Positions 51,285-59,825 of a stretch of 64,000 nt of DNA are shown piece after piece. The stretch is from JAGVUD01 sp052033935 (lineage in GTDB: Bacteria > Armatimonadota > UBA5829 > DSUL01), in contig JBPOJE010000002.1 of the NCBI GenBank assembly GCA_052033935.1, positions 6,099 to 70,098 on the forward strand, written 5' to 3'. The notes beneath the pieces are model-generated. The model worked only from the letters and a program-made list of their open reading frames with translations, was not told the origin of the DNA and ran no database searches. The translations under genes and the position numbers were made by a program. Every line of letters starts with the position of its first letter. The first letter of the stretch is position 1.

Positions 51285-52982
51285 ATGAGAAGCGACAAGA
51301 TCAAGAAGGGCTTTGACCGTGCCCCCCACCGCAGCCTGCTCAAGGCGACCGGAGTAAGAGACGAAGATTTCGACAAGCCGTTCATCGGCATCGCCAACTC
51401 CTACACCGACATCGTCCCCGGCCACATTCATCTGCAGGAGTTCGGGAACCTGGTCAAGCAGGCCGTGCGCGATGCGGGCGGAGTCCCCTTCATCTTCAAT
51501 ACCATCGGTGTGGACGATGGGATTGCAATGGGGCACATCGGGATGCGCTACTCGCTTGCATCCCGCGAGCTTATCGCCGACTGCGTCGAAACCGTCATGG
51601 CGGCTCACTGCCTGGATGGAATGATCTGCATCCCGAACTGCGACAAAATCGTTCCGGGCATGCTTATGGCGTCCGTGCGGCTGAATGTCCCCACCATTTT
51701 CATCAGCGGCGGCCCGATGGCGGCCGGAAAGGCTCCGTCCGGGCGTGCTGTGGACCTGATCTCGGTCTTCGAGGGTGTCGGCGCGTTTCAGGTGGGCAAG
51801 ATCGGCGAGGACGAGCTGAAGGAACTCGAGGACTTCGGATGTCCGGGCTGCGGATCGTGCAGCGGCATGTTCACCGCCAACTCCATGAACTGCCTCTGCG
51901 AGGCGCTCGGAATGGCGCTGCCGGGAAACGGCACCATCCTCGCCATTGACCCGAAGCGCGAAGATCTTGCGAAGCGCACCGCCGCGCAGATTCTGACCCT
52001 CGTCGAAAAAGACATCAAGCCGCGCGACATCATCACGCTGGAGTCTCTCGACAACGCCTTCGCGCTCGATATGGCCATGGGCGGCTCCACAAACACCGTG
52101 CTTCATGCCATAGCCGTCGCCAACGAAGCTGGGGTGAAGTATCCGCTGCAGCGGCTGAATAGCCTGTCCGGCCGTATCCCGAACATCTGCAAGGTCAGCC
52201 CGTCGCGGCCGGACGTGCACATGGAGGACGTGGATCGCGCGGGTGGCATCTCGGCCATCCTCAACACGCTGCTTCAGAGGCCCGGCTTGGTCAACGGGGA
52301 TTGCCTCACCGTGACCGGCAAGACACTGGCTGAGAACGTCGCTGGGGCGGCGTCGCTCGATGAGGACGTGATCCGTTCGCTGGACAAAGCCTTCTCACAG
52401 ACGGGTGGCCTGGACATGCTGTTCGGCTCGCTCGCTCCGGAAGGCGCGGTCATCAAGAGCGCGGGCGTGCACCCGGATTGCCGCGTGTTCGAGGGTGAGG
52501 CGATTGTCTTCGAGTCGCAGGACGAGTGCCTGGAGGGAATCGCCGCCGGAAAGGTGCGGGCGGGGCACGTTGTCGTGCTTCGCTACGAAGGTCCGCGGGG
52601 CGGCCCTGGCATGCCCGAGATGCTCTCGCCGACCTCCGCGATTCAGGGCATGGGCCTTGGCCGCGATGTGGCCCTCATCACCGACGGCCGCTTCTCGGGC
52701 GGCCCGAGGGGGATCTGCCTCGGACACATTTCGCCCGAGGCTGCGGAGGGAGGTCCGATCGCTCTGGTGCGCGACGGCGACAGGATTCGCATTGACATCA
52801 ACAGCCGCAATCTCGATCTGCTTGTGGACGAATCCGAGATGCAGGCCCGCCGCGCCGCCTGGAAGCGTCCCGCCTACAAGATCAACACCGGGTGGCTTGG
52901 CCGCTACAGCCGGATGGTGACCTCCGCCAGCACGGGTGCGATTATGCAGCTGGATATGCCCGAGGGAGCCCCGCAGAAGTGA
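51285..52982 (+). CDS. ilvD: dihydroxy-acid dehydratase
   Basis: A 565-residue Fe-S enzyme that dehydrates dihydroxy acids in valine, isoleucine and pantothenate synthesis. Cluster and active-site features are IPNCDKIVPGMLMA, FGCPGCGSCSGMFTANSMNC, DMAMGGSTNTVLH and ALITDGRFSGGPRGICLGH. The ATG at 51285 has AAGGAAC upstream and the family's usual RSDKIKKGFDRAPHRSLL start. No other ilv or leu genes are near. Its stop overlaps thyX (GTGA). Confidence 0.97.
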   Translation: MRSDKIKKGFDRAPHRSLLKATGVRDEDFDKPFIGIANSYTDIVPGHIHLQEFGNLVKQAVRDAGGVPFIFNTIGVDDGIAMGHIGMRYSLASRELIADCVETVMAAHCLDGMICIPNCDKIVPGMLMASVRLNVPTIFISGGPMAAGKAPSGRAVDLISVFEGVGAFQVGKIGEDELKELEDFGCPGCGSCSGMFTANSMNCLCEALGMALPGNGTILAIDPKREDLAKRTAAQILTLVEKDIKPRDIITLESLDNAFALDMAMGGSTNTVLHAIAVANEAGVKYPLQRLNSLSGRIPNICKVSPSRPDVHMEDVDRAGGISAILNTLLQRPGLVNGDCLTVTGKTLAENVAGAASLDEDVIRSLDKAFSQTGGLDMLFGSLAPEGAVIKSAGVHPDCRVFEGEAIVFESQDECLEGIAAGKVRAGHVVVLRYEGPRGGPGMPEMLSPTSAIQGMGLGRDVALITDGRFSGGPRGICLGHISPEAAEGGPIALVRDGDRIRIDINSRNLDLLVDESEMQARRAAWKRPAYKINTGWLGRYSRMVTSASTGAIMQLDMPEGAPQK

Positions 52983-53740
52983 CCGGAGACACGCCGGAGA
53001 TCGTATCGGGTCCGAAGGTCGAACTGATCGCGGTCACGGGCTTCCGCAAGCCGGAGTGCACCGAATGGGAGACCGACACGCCGGTTGACGCCGAAAAGCT
53101 CATCGAGTACGCGGGCAGGATGTGCTACCAGTCGTGGTCGAACCCGGCCGGGCGCACAAACAAAGAGTACATCGCGAACATGCTCAATCACGGGCATCTG
53201 TCCGTCATCGAGCATGCCTCCGCGGTGTTTGGCATCGAGGGAGTCTCGCGGTCGCTGACGCACGAACTGGTCCGGCACAGGCACTTCTCGTTCTCGCAGG
53301 TCTCGCAGCGCTACGTCAGCGAAGATCAGTCGCGTATGGTGGAACCGGGGTGCATCGCCGCCGATCCGGAGGCGCATCGGATATTCGTCGAGACGGCGGT
53401 GCGGGCGCAGGAAGCCTACCGGCGGCTCTACGCCATCCTCGCTGAAAGGTTCAGTGACGTTGAAGACCGGACTCTGCGCCGCAAGCTCGCGCGTCAAGCG
53501 GCGCGCAGCGTCCTTCCGAACGCGACTGAGACGAAGATCGTGATGACCGGCAACTTCCGCGCGTGGCGGCACTTCATCCGGATGCGCGCCAACGAGCATG
53601 CCGACGTCGAGATCAGGGCGGTGGCGGTCGAAATCTGCAGGCAGCTTCAGGAGGTTTCCCCTGCGGTGTTCGGGGACTACACGATCTCGAATCTGGGTGA
53701 CGGCACTGAGGTTGCCACCGCGGGCTACCTGTTCGAGTGA
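52979..53740 (+). CDS. thyX: flavin-dependent thymidylate synthase
   Basis: A 253-residue FAD enzyme that makes dTMP from dUMP using methylenetetrahydrofolate and NADPH. The ThyX signature RHRx7S appears in ELVRHRHFSFSQVSQRYVSE, preceded by HGHLSVIEHASAVF. LPNATETKIVMTGNFRAWRHFIRMR and HADVEIRAVA fit the C-terminal half. The GTG overlaps the ilvD stop by four bases and its own stop overlaps the next gene, giving a coupled trio. The use of methylene-THF links it loosely to the glycine cleavage operon. Confidence 0.96.
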   Translation: MTGDTPEIVSGPKVELIAVTGFRKPECTEWETDTPVDAEKLIEYAGRMCYQSWSNPAGRTNKEYIANMLNHGHLSVIEHASAVFGIEGVSRSLTHELVRHRHFSFSQVSQRYVSEDQSRMVEPGCIAADPEAHRIFVETAVRAQEAYRRLYAILAERFSDVEDRTLRRKLARQAARSVLPNATETKIVMTGNFRAWRHFIRMRANEHADVEIRAVAVEICRQLQEVSPAVFGDYTISNLGDGTEVATAGYLFE

Positions 53741-54375
53741 CCGTGCCTGAAGCGCGGATTATCACCCGCGTCTGCGGCCCGATGGCGAACAACTGCTACG
53801 CGGTGGTTGATGCGTCCGCGTCCGTTGCCGCCATCATTGATCCGGGAATCGAAGGGGCGGCGATCCTGGACGATCTGCCGCCCGGCGTCCGTGTCGAGAT
53901 GGTGCTGCTGACGCACGGGCACTTCGACCATCTTGCGGACGTGGCAGAAGTTATGGAGCGCACCGGCGCGAAGCTGGGCCTCCATCCGGCGGACGAGCAG
54001 ATCGCGCGGCAGGCGCCCGGTATCGCCCGGATGTTTGGGATGGAGACCGCCTGCCCGCCCCCGCCCGATTTCGCGCTGGAGGGCGGTCAGGCCGTGCGCC
54101 TCGGAGCGCTCGATATCAAGGTCCTGCATGTGCCGGGCCATTCGCCGGGCGGAGTAACCTTCGTGATCAGGCAGGCGGTTTTCACCGGGGACACGCTCTT
54201 CGCCGGGTCCATCGGGCGCACCGACCTTCCGGGCGGTGACCTTCAGCAGTTGCTTGCTTCCATCCGCGATCAGCTTCTTGTTCTACCGGACGGCACGGTT
54301 GTGCTGCCCGGACACGGGCCGGACACGGCAATCGGGCGCGAGCGTAGCGGCAACCCGTTCTTGTTCGGGCTTTAG
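53737..54375 (+). CDS. MBL-fold metallohydrolase, glyoxalase II-like
   Basis: A 212-residue hydrolase with the metal motif LTHGHFDHLAD near residues 58-68, GHSPGGVTFV near 135, FTGDTLFAGSIGRTDLPGGD near 148-167 and LPGHGPDT near 190. The order and the GRTDLPGGD stretch are those of glyoxalase II-like and persulfide dioxygenase-like enzymes; thiol ester substrates are usual but not shown here. The GTG overlaps the thyX stop by four bases. A 190-base gap without a convincing gene follows. Confidence 0.88.
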   Translation: MTVPEARIITRVCGPMANNCYAVVDASASVAAIIDPGIEGAAILDDLPPGVRVEMVLLTHGHFDHLADVAEVMERTGAKLGLHPADEQIARQAPGIARMFGMETACPPPPDFALEGGQAVRLGALDIKVLHVPGHSPGGVTFVIRQAVFTGDTLFAGSIGRTDLPGGDLQQLLASIRDQLLVLPDGTVVLPGHGPDTAIGRERSGNPFLFGL

Positions 54376-54486
54376 TCAGAGGGCCTTCGCGCCCTCACGC
54401 TTCAGCGCTTTCCGAAGCTGGCTGAAGTCCGGTTCTGACGGTTGCCACGATGTTTCGCGGATGTTGCCGGGCGCGTTCTGCTGCAT
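54376..54486 (-). other. short open frame, doubtful
   Basis: A 36-codon minus-strand frame from the ATG at 54486 ends NIRETSWQPSEPDFSQLRKALKREG and reads like the end of a soluble protein. It has no good ribosome site and partly faces the beta-helix gene. It may be a remnant of a lost gene or chance. Confidence 0.2.
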
Positions 54487-54563
54487 TTCGAGCAGGAAAA
54501 TCCATCCCCGCGGACAAACAAGACCGAAACTGGCTGCCGCGCCGGTGGTCACACGGAACGCCA

Positions 54564-57140
54564 ATGAACTTCCCAGCCTGCTCTTGCACAATCTTTGCTA
54601 TGCTCGCTTTTCTCTCCTGCACTGCCGGGAGCAGGGCGGGCTCGGCGGCGGACTTCTATGTCTCACCCCAGGGCAATGACGGGTGGACGGGAACGGCCGC
54701 CGCGCCGTCCGGTTCTGATGGTCCGTTCGCCACCATCGAGCGCGCCCGGCTCGCGGTGCGCCGGCTCAAAGAGCGCGAGCCAGATCGGAAGCAGCCTGTG
54801 CGGGTGCAGCTTCGCGGCGGAATGTACTACCTCGCCGAGACCGTCACGTTCGGGCCGGAAGACAGCGGCAGCGCCGAAGCGCCGGTCGTTTACGAAGCGT
54901 ACCCGGGCGAGGAGCCTGTTCTCAGTGGCGGGCGTCCTGTCAGGGGCTGGCGCGAAAGCGGCGGGCAGTGGACAGTGCGGATCCCCGAAGTGGAGCGCGG
55001 CGACTGGTACTTCTCGCAACTCTACGTCAATGGTGAACGCCGCTTCCGTACGCGCCTGCCGAAGCAGGGATACTACTTTGTCGCCGCCGAAACTCCCCCC
55101 GCGCAGAAGTCAGTCGGCAAAGGATGGGACGGCTTCCGGTTCCGGCTGGGAGAGATTGACGCGGAATGGGCGAACCTCAGCGACGTCGAGGCTCTGGTCT
55201 TTCATCAGTGGAGCATGTCACGCTTGCGCATCGAGTCGGTGGACCGCGCATCGCGCGTCGTGACCCTTTCCGGGCATTCTCCGTCCACAAGCTCGTGGGC
55301 TTCCATTACGAAGAACAGCCGCTATCTGCTCGACAACGTCGCTGAAGCTCTCTCTGAGCCAGGCGAGTGGTATCTGGACCGCAAGTCCGGTGTTCTGACG
55401 TACATTCCGCTTGCGGGTGAAGACCCTGCCAAGGCCAGCGTAATAGCACCGCGTCTGGAGCGTCTTATCACAATCACGGGCGGCGCAGCGGCGAAGAAGC
55501 CCGTCAGCGGGCTTGTTTTCCGCGGCATCACGTTTGCTCACACGCAGTGGAACAACCCGCCCGAGGGCTACGCCTGCTCGCAGGCGGAGGCCGCGCTGGG
55601 CAGCGCCATCTCCGCCGCCTATGCGCACGGCTGCCTGTTCGACGGGTGCCGCATCACCCACACTGGCGCGTGGGCGCTGGAACTTGGCGTGGGGTGCAAG
55701 AACAATCGAGTCGAAAACTGCGTCCTGACCGGCCTCGGCGCGGGCGGGGTGAAGATTGGGCTGCAAGGTTATCAGGACGGCGAAGACGCCGTCGCCAGCC
55801 ACAACGCCGTCCGCAACTGCCTCATCGCGCACGGTGGCCGGATTCACCCGGCTGCGATCGGGGTCTGGATGGGACACTCGCACCACAACCATATCGCCCA
55901 CAACGAGATCTACGATTTCTACTATACGGGAATCTCTGTCGGGTGGTCGTGGGGTTACGGCCGGAGCCAGGCGCACCACAACGTGATGGAGTACAACCAC
56001 ATCCACCAGATCGGCCAGAACGTTCTGAGCGATATGGGCGGCATCTACAGCCTGGGTCTGTCGCCGGGCAGCGTCGAGCGCGGAAACGTCATTCACGACG
56101 TCAACAGCTACAGTTACGGAGGGTGGGGCATCTACTTCGACGAGGGAACCACCGGTATGCTGGCCGAGGACAACATCGTCTATCGCTGCAAGACGGGCGG
56201 GTTCCATCAGCATTACGGGCGCGAGAACATCGTCCGCAACAACATCTTCGCCCTTGCTCCCACAGCCGGACAGCTTATTCGCACACGCAACGAGGAGCAT
56301 CTTTCGTTCAGCATCGAAGGCAACATCGTTTACTGGAAGGACGCGCCGCTGCTCGGCAGCAACTGGCAGGGCGGCGATCCGCGGCGCTTCGTCCTGAACC
56401 GCAACATCTACTGGAATGTTGGCGGCGAGCCCGTCCTGTTCGACGGCAAGACGCTCGACGAGTGGCGGCAGGCCGGGCACGATGCCGAATCGCTGATCGC
56501 CGATCCGCTGTTCAAAGACCCGGACAACGGCGACTTCACCCTTTTGCCCGGCTCACCCGCCGCGAAGATCGGATTCAAGCCGCTCGACGCCTCACTGGCA
56601 GGCCTCCGCCGCGCCCTCGCCTTCAAAGACAAACCCACCACGCCAAGAGCCTTTCCGGAGCCGCCGGAAGCGCCTCCGCCCATGGCGGTTCACGAGGATT
56701 TCGAGTATCTGAAACCGGGCGATACGACGCCTGACGCAACGACCAACGAAGAGAACGATGTTGCGACGGCGCGGGTGATGGATGAGACAGCGTCCTCCGG
56801 GCGGCACTCTCTGAAGTTGACCGATGCCCCCGGCCAGAAGCACGATTTCAACCCGCACGTGTTCTTTGATCCGAACTTCCGGGAGGGCGTCCTCAAGGGG
56901 ACGTTCGACCTTCGAATGGAACCGGGCGCCGTGCTGTGCCACGAATGGCGCGATGCCAGCAGCCCGTACAACACCGGCCCGGCTTTGCATATCAGCGCGG
57001 ACGGCAGGGTGCGCAGCGGGCAGCGCGTTCTCGCGGTCATCCCGCACGGCAAGTGGGTGCATTTTGAGGTCACTGCTGGTGTCGGAACGAAGGTCTCAGG
57101 CAAATGGAGCCTCACCTGCAGCCTCCGGGGGTTGGCCTGA
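54564..57140 (+). CDS. secreted parallel beta-helix protein with frameshifted C-terminus
   Basis: As read, an 858-residue exported protein. A signal peptide follows the ATG at 54564 (an ATG at 54600 is possible). FYVSPQGNDGWTGTAAAP and GPFATIERARLAV open the domain; residues about 300-640 carry Asn/His-rich beta-helix repeats (NNRVENCVLTGLG, HNHIAHNEIYDF, HHNVMEYNHIHQIG, ENIVRNNIFAL). After about 57127 the frame changes: a neighbouring frame continues MRFNDLPCSPDFRTLRWLG and ends at 57268, where it would overlap the next ATG by four bases. One G added to the GGGGG run at 57127-57131 restores it. The restored protein would be about 900 residues. Likely a polysaccharide lyase or glycosidase of the right-handed beta-helix type. 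Confidence 0.78.
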   Translation: MNFPACSCTIFAMLAFLSCTAGSRAGSAADFYVSPQGNDGWTGTAAAPSGSDGPFATIERARLAVRRLKEREPDRKQPVRVQLRGGMYYLAETVTFGPEDSGSAEAPVVYEAYPGEEPVLSGGRPVRGWRESGGQWTVRIPEVERGDWYFSQLYVNGERRFRTRLPKQGYYFVAAETPPAQKSVGKGWDGFRFRLGEIDAEWANLSDVEALVFHQWSMSRLRIESVDRASRVVTLSGHSPSTSSWASITKNSRYLLDNVAEALSEPGEWYLDRKSGVLTYIPLAGEDPAKASVIAPRLERLITITGGAAAKKPVSGLVFRGITFAHTQWNNPPEGYACSQAEAALGSAISAAYAHGCLFDGCRITHTGAWALELGVGCKNNRVENCVLTGLGAGGVKIGLQGYQDGEDAVASHNAVRNCLIAHGGRIHPAAIGVWMGHSHHNHIAHNEIYDFYYTGISVGWSWGYGRSQAHHNVMEYNHIHQIGQNVLSDMGGIYSLGLSPGSVERGNVIHDVNSYSYGGWGIYFDEGTTGMLAEDNIVYRCKTGGFHQHYGRENIVRNNIFALAPTAGQLIRTRNEEHLSFSIEGNIVYWKDAPLLGSNWQGGDPRRFVLNRNIYWNVGGEPVLFDGKTLDEWRQAGHDAESLIADPLFKDPDNGDFTLLPGSPAAKIGFKPLDASLAGLRRALAFKDKPTTPRAFPEPPEAPPPMAVHEDFEYLKPGDTTPDATTNEENDVATARVMDETASSGRHSLKLTDAPGQKHDFNPHVFFDPNFREGVLKGTFDLRMEPGAVLCHEWRDASSPYNTGPALHISADGRVRSGQRVLAVIPHGKWVHFEVTAGVGTKVSGKWSLTCSLRGLA

Positions 57141-57264
57141 TGCGCTTCAACGATCTGCCCTGCAGTCCGGATTTCCGAACCCTTCGGTGGCTTGGGTGGA
57201 CAGCCAATGGAACGCAGTCCGCCGTCTTTTATCTCGATAACATCAACCTGGACATTGTGAACGA

Positions 57265-59418
57265 ATGAGACATACCCTTCTAACTTGCGTGGCGGCGCTC
57301 GGTGCCGTCTTGTCCGCTGCGGGCGTTTGCCCGGGAGAACAGGCAATGATACCCGATGATTTCCCCCGTTTTGGCGTTCCGGGATACCAGCAGGAGATGG
57401 AAGCCATGCGGCGCCTCTACTGGCTGCACTACCCGGCCGCTGGCCCGAAGGCCACGCTGTGGGACGAGTGGCTTCCGATGCCCGCGCTGTGGCCTGCCCT
57501 TGATAGCACCGGCTCAGCTGGCACAATGCGGATGCAGTGGAGCGACACGCTTGGCGGGCGCTTCATTGACCGCGACGGATATGTTGCCACCCACCAGCAC
57601 GCGTCCATTGCCCACCAGCTCGGCTGGCCGTTTCCGTTCTGGAATCAGGGGCTGGGCGGATACGGATGGCACTTCTCGTTCAAGGATACCGTCGGTCCGC
57701 CGTGGCGCGAGGAGAAGCTGAGCACACCCGAGGGATGGACGCCGTCCGGTCTCGATGACGGCGGAATCGGCGAAGAGGGGTGGGAGCTTGGGCTGAAGGA
57801 GCCGCTCGCTACCCTCGCCACTCCCGCGCGGACGATTGAAGCCTTCCAGGCGCCGTTCATTCAGATTCGCTGGCGGCAGGATGCGCTTGCGGGCGCGCAG
57901 CCGTACCTCGAATGGACAACGAAAGATGCCCCCGGTTTCAGCAGCCGCCGTCGCGTCCATTTCGACCTGCCCGAGCCGGGCAAGATGACCTACACAATGG
58001 TCCCGATGTACAAACACCCCCGCTGGAAGGGCGAGATCACGGGGCTGCGGCTGGGGTTCGGGAACGCGAAGCCCGGGGGAAGTGTCATTGTGCAGGCGTT
58101 CTTCACGCAGTACGACACCCGGCACACCATCAACAGCCAGAACTTCATCCGGGGCTGCGCGCACTATTTCAATTGGACGGGTGACCTCAAGTTCCTCCGT
58201 GCGAACATCAACAGGATGCGCTCGGCGCTGGAGTTTGTGCTCGATGAGCACGAGGCGTTTCAGCGCAACATCGTCTTCACCGGCTGGGTGGGGCACGACG
58301 GGCGCAGCGGCATCGAGATCAAGCCGGACGGCAGCAAGGTTATTCATGGCGGCCGCGGAATCGGCAACAACTACTGGGACATCCTCCCGTTCGGTGGGCA
58401 GGACTGCTACGCCACCATCCAGTACTTCAACGCCGTGCGCGCGCTTGCGCAGATCGAGCGGGCGATTGAGAACCATCCCGAATGGAGCATCCCGTCCCGC
58501 CCGGGGCACAGAGATGCTCAGTGGCTCGATAAACACGCCTCAAACGTTAAGGCCGAGGGCAATCGCCTGTTCTGGGACCCGAAGGCGGGGCGCTTCGTTG
58601 CCTGCATTGACGCCGACGGCCGCAAGCACGACTACGGGTACACTTTCCTGAACCTCGAAGCGATCTACTACGGGTTCGCCACCGAACAGCACGCCCGGGC
58701 GATCATGAAGTGGATGGACGGTGAGCGCATCGTCGAGGGCGACACCTCGAAGGGCGCCGACATCTACCACTGGCGCTTCGGTCCCCGGGCGACCACCCGC
58801 CGCAACGTGGAGTGGTACAGCTTTGCTTGGGTCTCCCCCGAGTCCCTGCCGTACGGCGGACAGGTGCAGGACGGCGGCGCGGTGTTCGGGTTCTCGTACC
58901 ACGACCTCATGGCGCGGCTGGCGGTCAGCGGGCCTGATAATGCCTGGGGGCGGCTCAAGGAGATTCTGGCCTGGTACGCGGAAGTGGAGAAGGCTGGCGG
59001 CTACCGCAATTACTACGAAGGGGCAAAAGACGCCACCCTGCAGGGCGGCGGGACGGCCGGCGGTCTGGGGCTGGATCACGAGTTCTTCGAAAGCGTGCTC
59101 GTGCCGCAGGTGATGCTGGCCGGGTTCCTGGGGTTCTCCGCAACGCCGGCGGGTTTCTGCATTTACCCGCAACTGCCGAAGGACTGGCCGGAACTGACCG
59201 TGGACCGCATCCGCTGGCGGGGGCTTACGCTCAAGGTGCGGGCTGCGAAGGATTCCATCCGCGTTGAGTGCGAGGGCGTCGCTGACGCCCCGGTCGAGGT
59301 GCAGATTCCCGCCGGGCGATGGCGGGTCACCTTTGGGGACAGCGGCAAGCGCGAGATTGACGGCCCGGCCGTGGTGCAGTGGGGCGCCTCGGGGGCGCTC
59401 CTGATGGAGAGATTCTGA
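57265..59418 (+). CDS. secreted six-hairpin glycosidase-like protein
   Basis: A 717-residue exported protein; residues 1-24 form a signal peptide ending CPGEQ. The first third is beta-rich (YLEWTTKDAPGFSSRRRVHFDLP), the second a helical toroid with GCAHYFNWTGDLKFLRANINRMRSAL, YWDILPFGGQDCYATIQYFNA and HDYGYTFLNLEAIYYGFA, which suggest an (alpha/alpha)6 glycosidase such as GH78, GH63 or GH127-like families. I cannot place it more exactly. It lies between the beta-helix gene and an L-rhamnose mutarotase gene, so an alpha-L-rhamnosidase-type activity is an attractive inference. The ATG sits on the stop of the restored beta-helix frame. Confidence 0.65.
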   Translation: MRHTLLTCVAALGAVLSAAGVCPGEQAMIPDDFPRFGVPGYQQEMEAMRRLYWLHYPAAGPKATLWDEWLPMPALWPALDSTGSAGTMRMQWSDTLGGRFIDRDGYVATHQHASIAHQLGWPFPFWNQGLGGYGWHFSFKDTVGPPWREEKLSTPEGWTPSGLDDGGIGEEGWELGLKEPLATLATPARTIEAFQAPFIQIRWRQDALAGAQPYLEWTTKDAPGFSSRRRVHFDLPEPGKMTYTMVPMYKHPRWKGEITGLRLGFGNAKPGGSVIVQAFFTQYDTRHTINSQNFIRGCAHYFNWTGDLKFLRANINRMRSALEFVLDEHEAFQRNIVFTGWVGHDGRSGIEIKPDGSKVIHGGRGIGNNYWDILPFGGQDCYATIQYFNAVRALAQIERAIENHPEWSIPSRPGHRDAQWLDKHASNVKAEGNRLFWDPKAGRFVACIDADGRKHDYGYTFLNLEAIYYGFATEQHARAIMKWMDGERIVEGDTSKGADIYHWRFGPRATTRRNVEWYSFAWVSPESLPYGGQVQDGGAVFGFSYHDLMARLAVSGPDNAWGRLKEILAWYAEVEKAGGYRNYYEGAKDATLQGGGTAGGLGLDHEFFESVLVPQVMLAGFLGFSATPAGFCIYPQLPKDWPELTVDRIRWRGLTLKVRAAKDSIRVECEGVADAPVEVQIPAGRWRVTFGDSGKREIDGPAVVQWGASGALLMERF

Positions 59419-59474
59419 CACATCTTGAACGGGGCGGGAAGCGGTTCGATATCGGAAAACTTGAGGAGATGAGC

Positions 59475-59798
59475 ATGCAGCGAGTTGGATTTCTGCTCCG
59501 GGTGAAGCCGGAGAAGCTCGAGGAATACAAGAGGGAGCACACGCAAGTTTGGCCGGAGCTTCAGGCCGAGCTTAAGGCCGCCGGATTCCGGAACTATAGC
59601 CTGTGGCTCAGCCCGGAAGGACTGGAGTTCGGGTATCTCGAATGCGACGACTGGGACGCTACGTGCGCCTATCTCGCCAAGTCCGAGGTTCACGACCGCT
59701 GGCAGGAGTATATGTCGAACTTCCTTGACAGCCCGGTGGACGCCGATCAGGGCGGCCAGCCCGTGCAGTTGCTGAAGCAGGTGTTCCTGCTCGAATAA
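59475..59798 (+). CDS. rhaM: L-rhamnose mutarotase family protein
   Basis: A 107-residue protein of the RhaM family, which interconverts alpha and beta anomers of L-rhamnose. QRVGFLLRVKPEKLEEYKREH, VWPELQAELKAAGFRNYSLWL and RWQEYMSNFL match the family order, including the His and Trp-Pro that shape the active site. The ATG at 59475 has GAGGAG seven bases upstream; one at 59469 is possible. It is the third gene of the beta-helix/glycosidase group, which suggests that the released sugar is L-rhamnose or a related deoxysugar. Confidence 0.8.
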   Translation: MQRVGFLLRVKPEKLEEYKREHTQVWPELQAELKAAGFRNYSLWLSPEGLEFGYLECDDWDATCAYLAKSEVHDRWQEYMSNFLDSPVDADQGGQPVQLLKQVFLLE

Positions 59799-59808
59799 CG
59801 ATCCCGCG

Positions 59809-59824
59809 CGCCGGAATCCCGGCG
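59809..59824. terminator. small hairpin between convergent genes
   Basis: A 6-base-pair stem CGCCGG/CCGGCG with a four-base loop between rhaM and the convergent radical SAM gene. There is no clear U-run on either side, so a terminator role is weakly supported. Confidence 0.3.
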
Positions 59825-59825
59825 G

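Noticed and set aside
51088..51288. Leader peptide for ilvD attenuation.
   Set aside because: The frame has no cluster of Ile, Leu or Val codons and no obvious terminator/anti-terminator pair.
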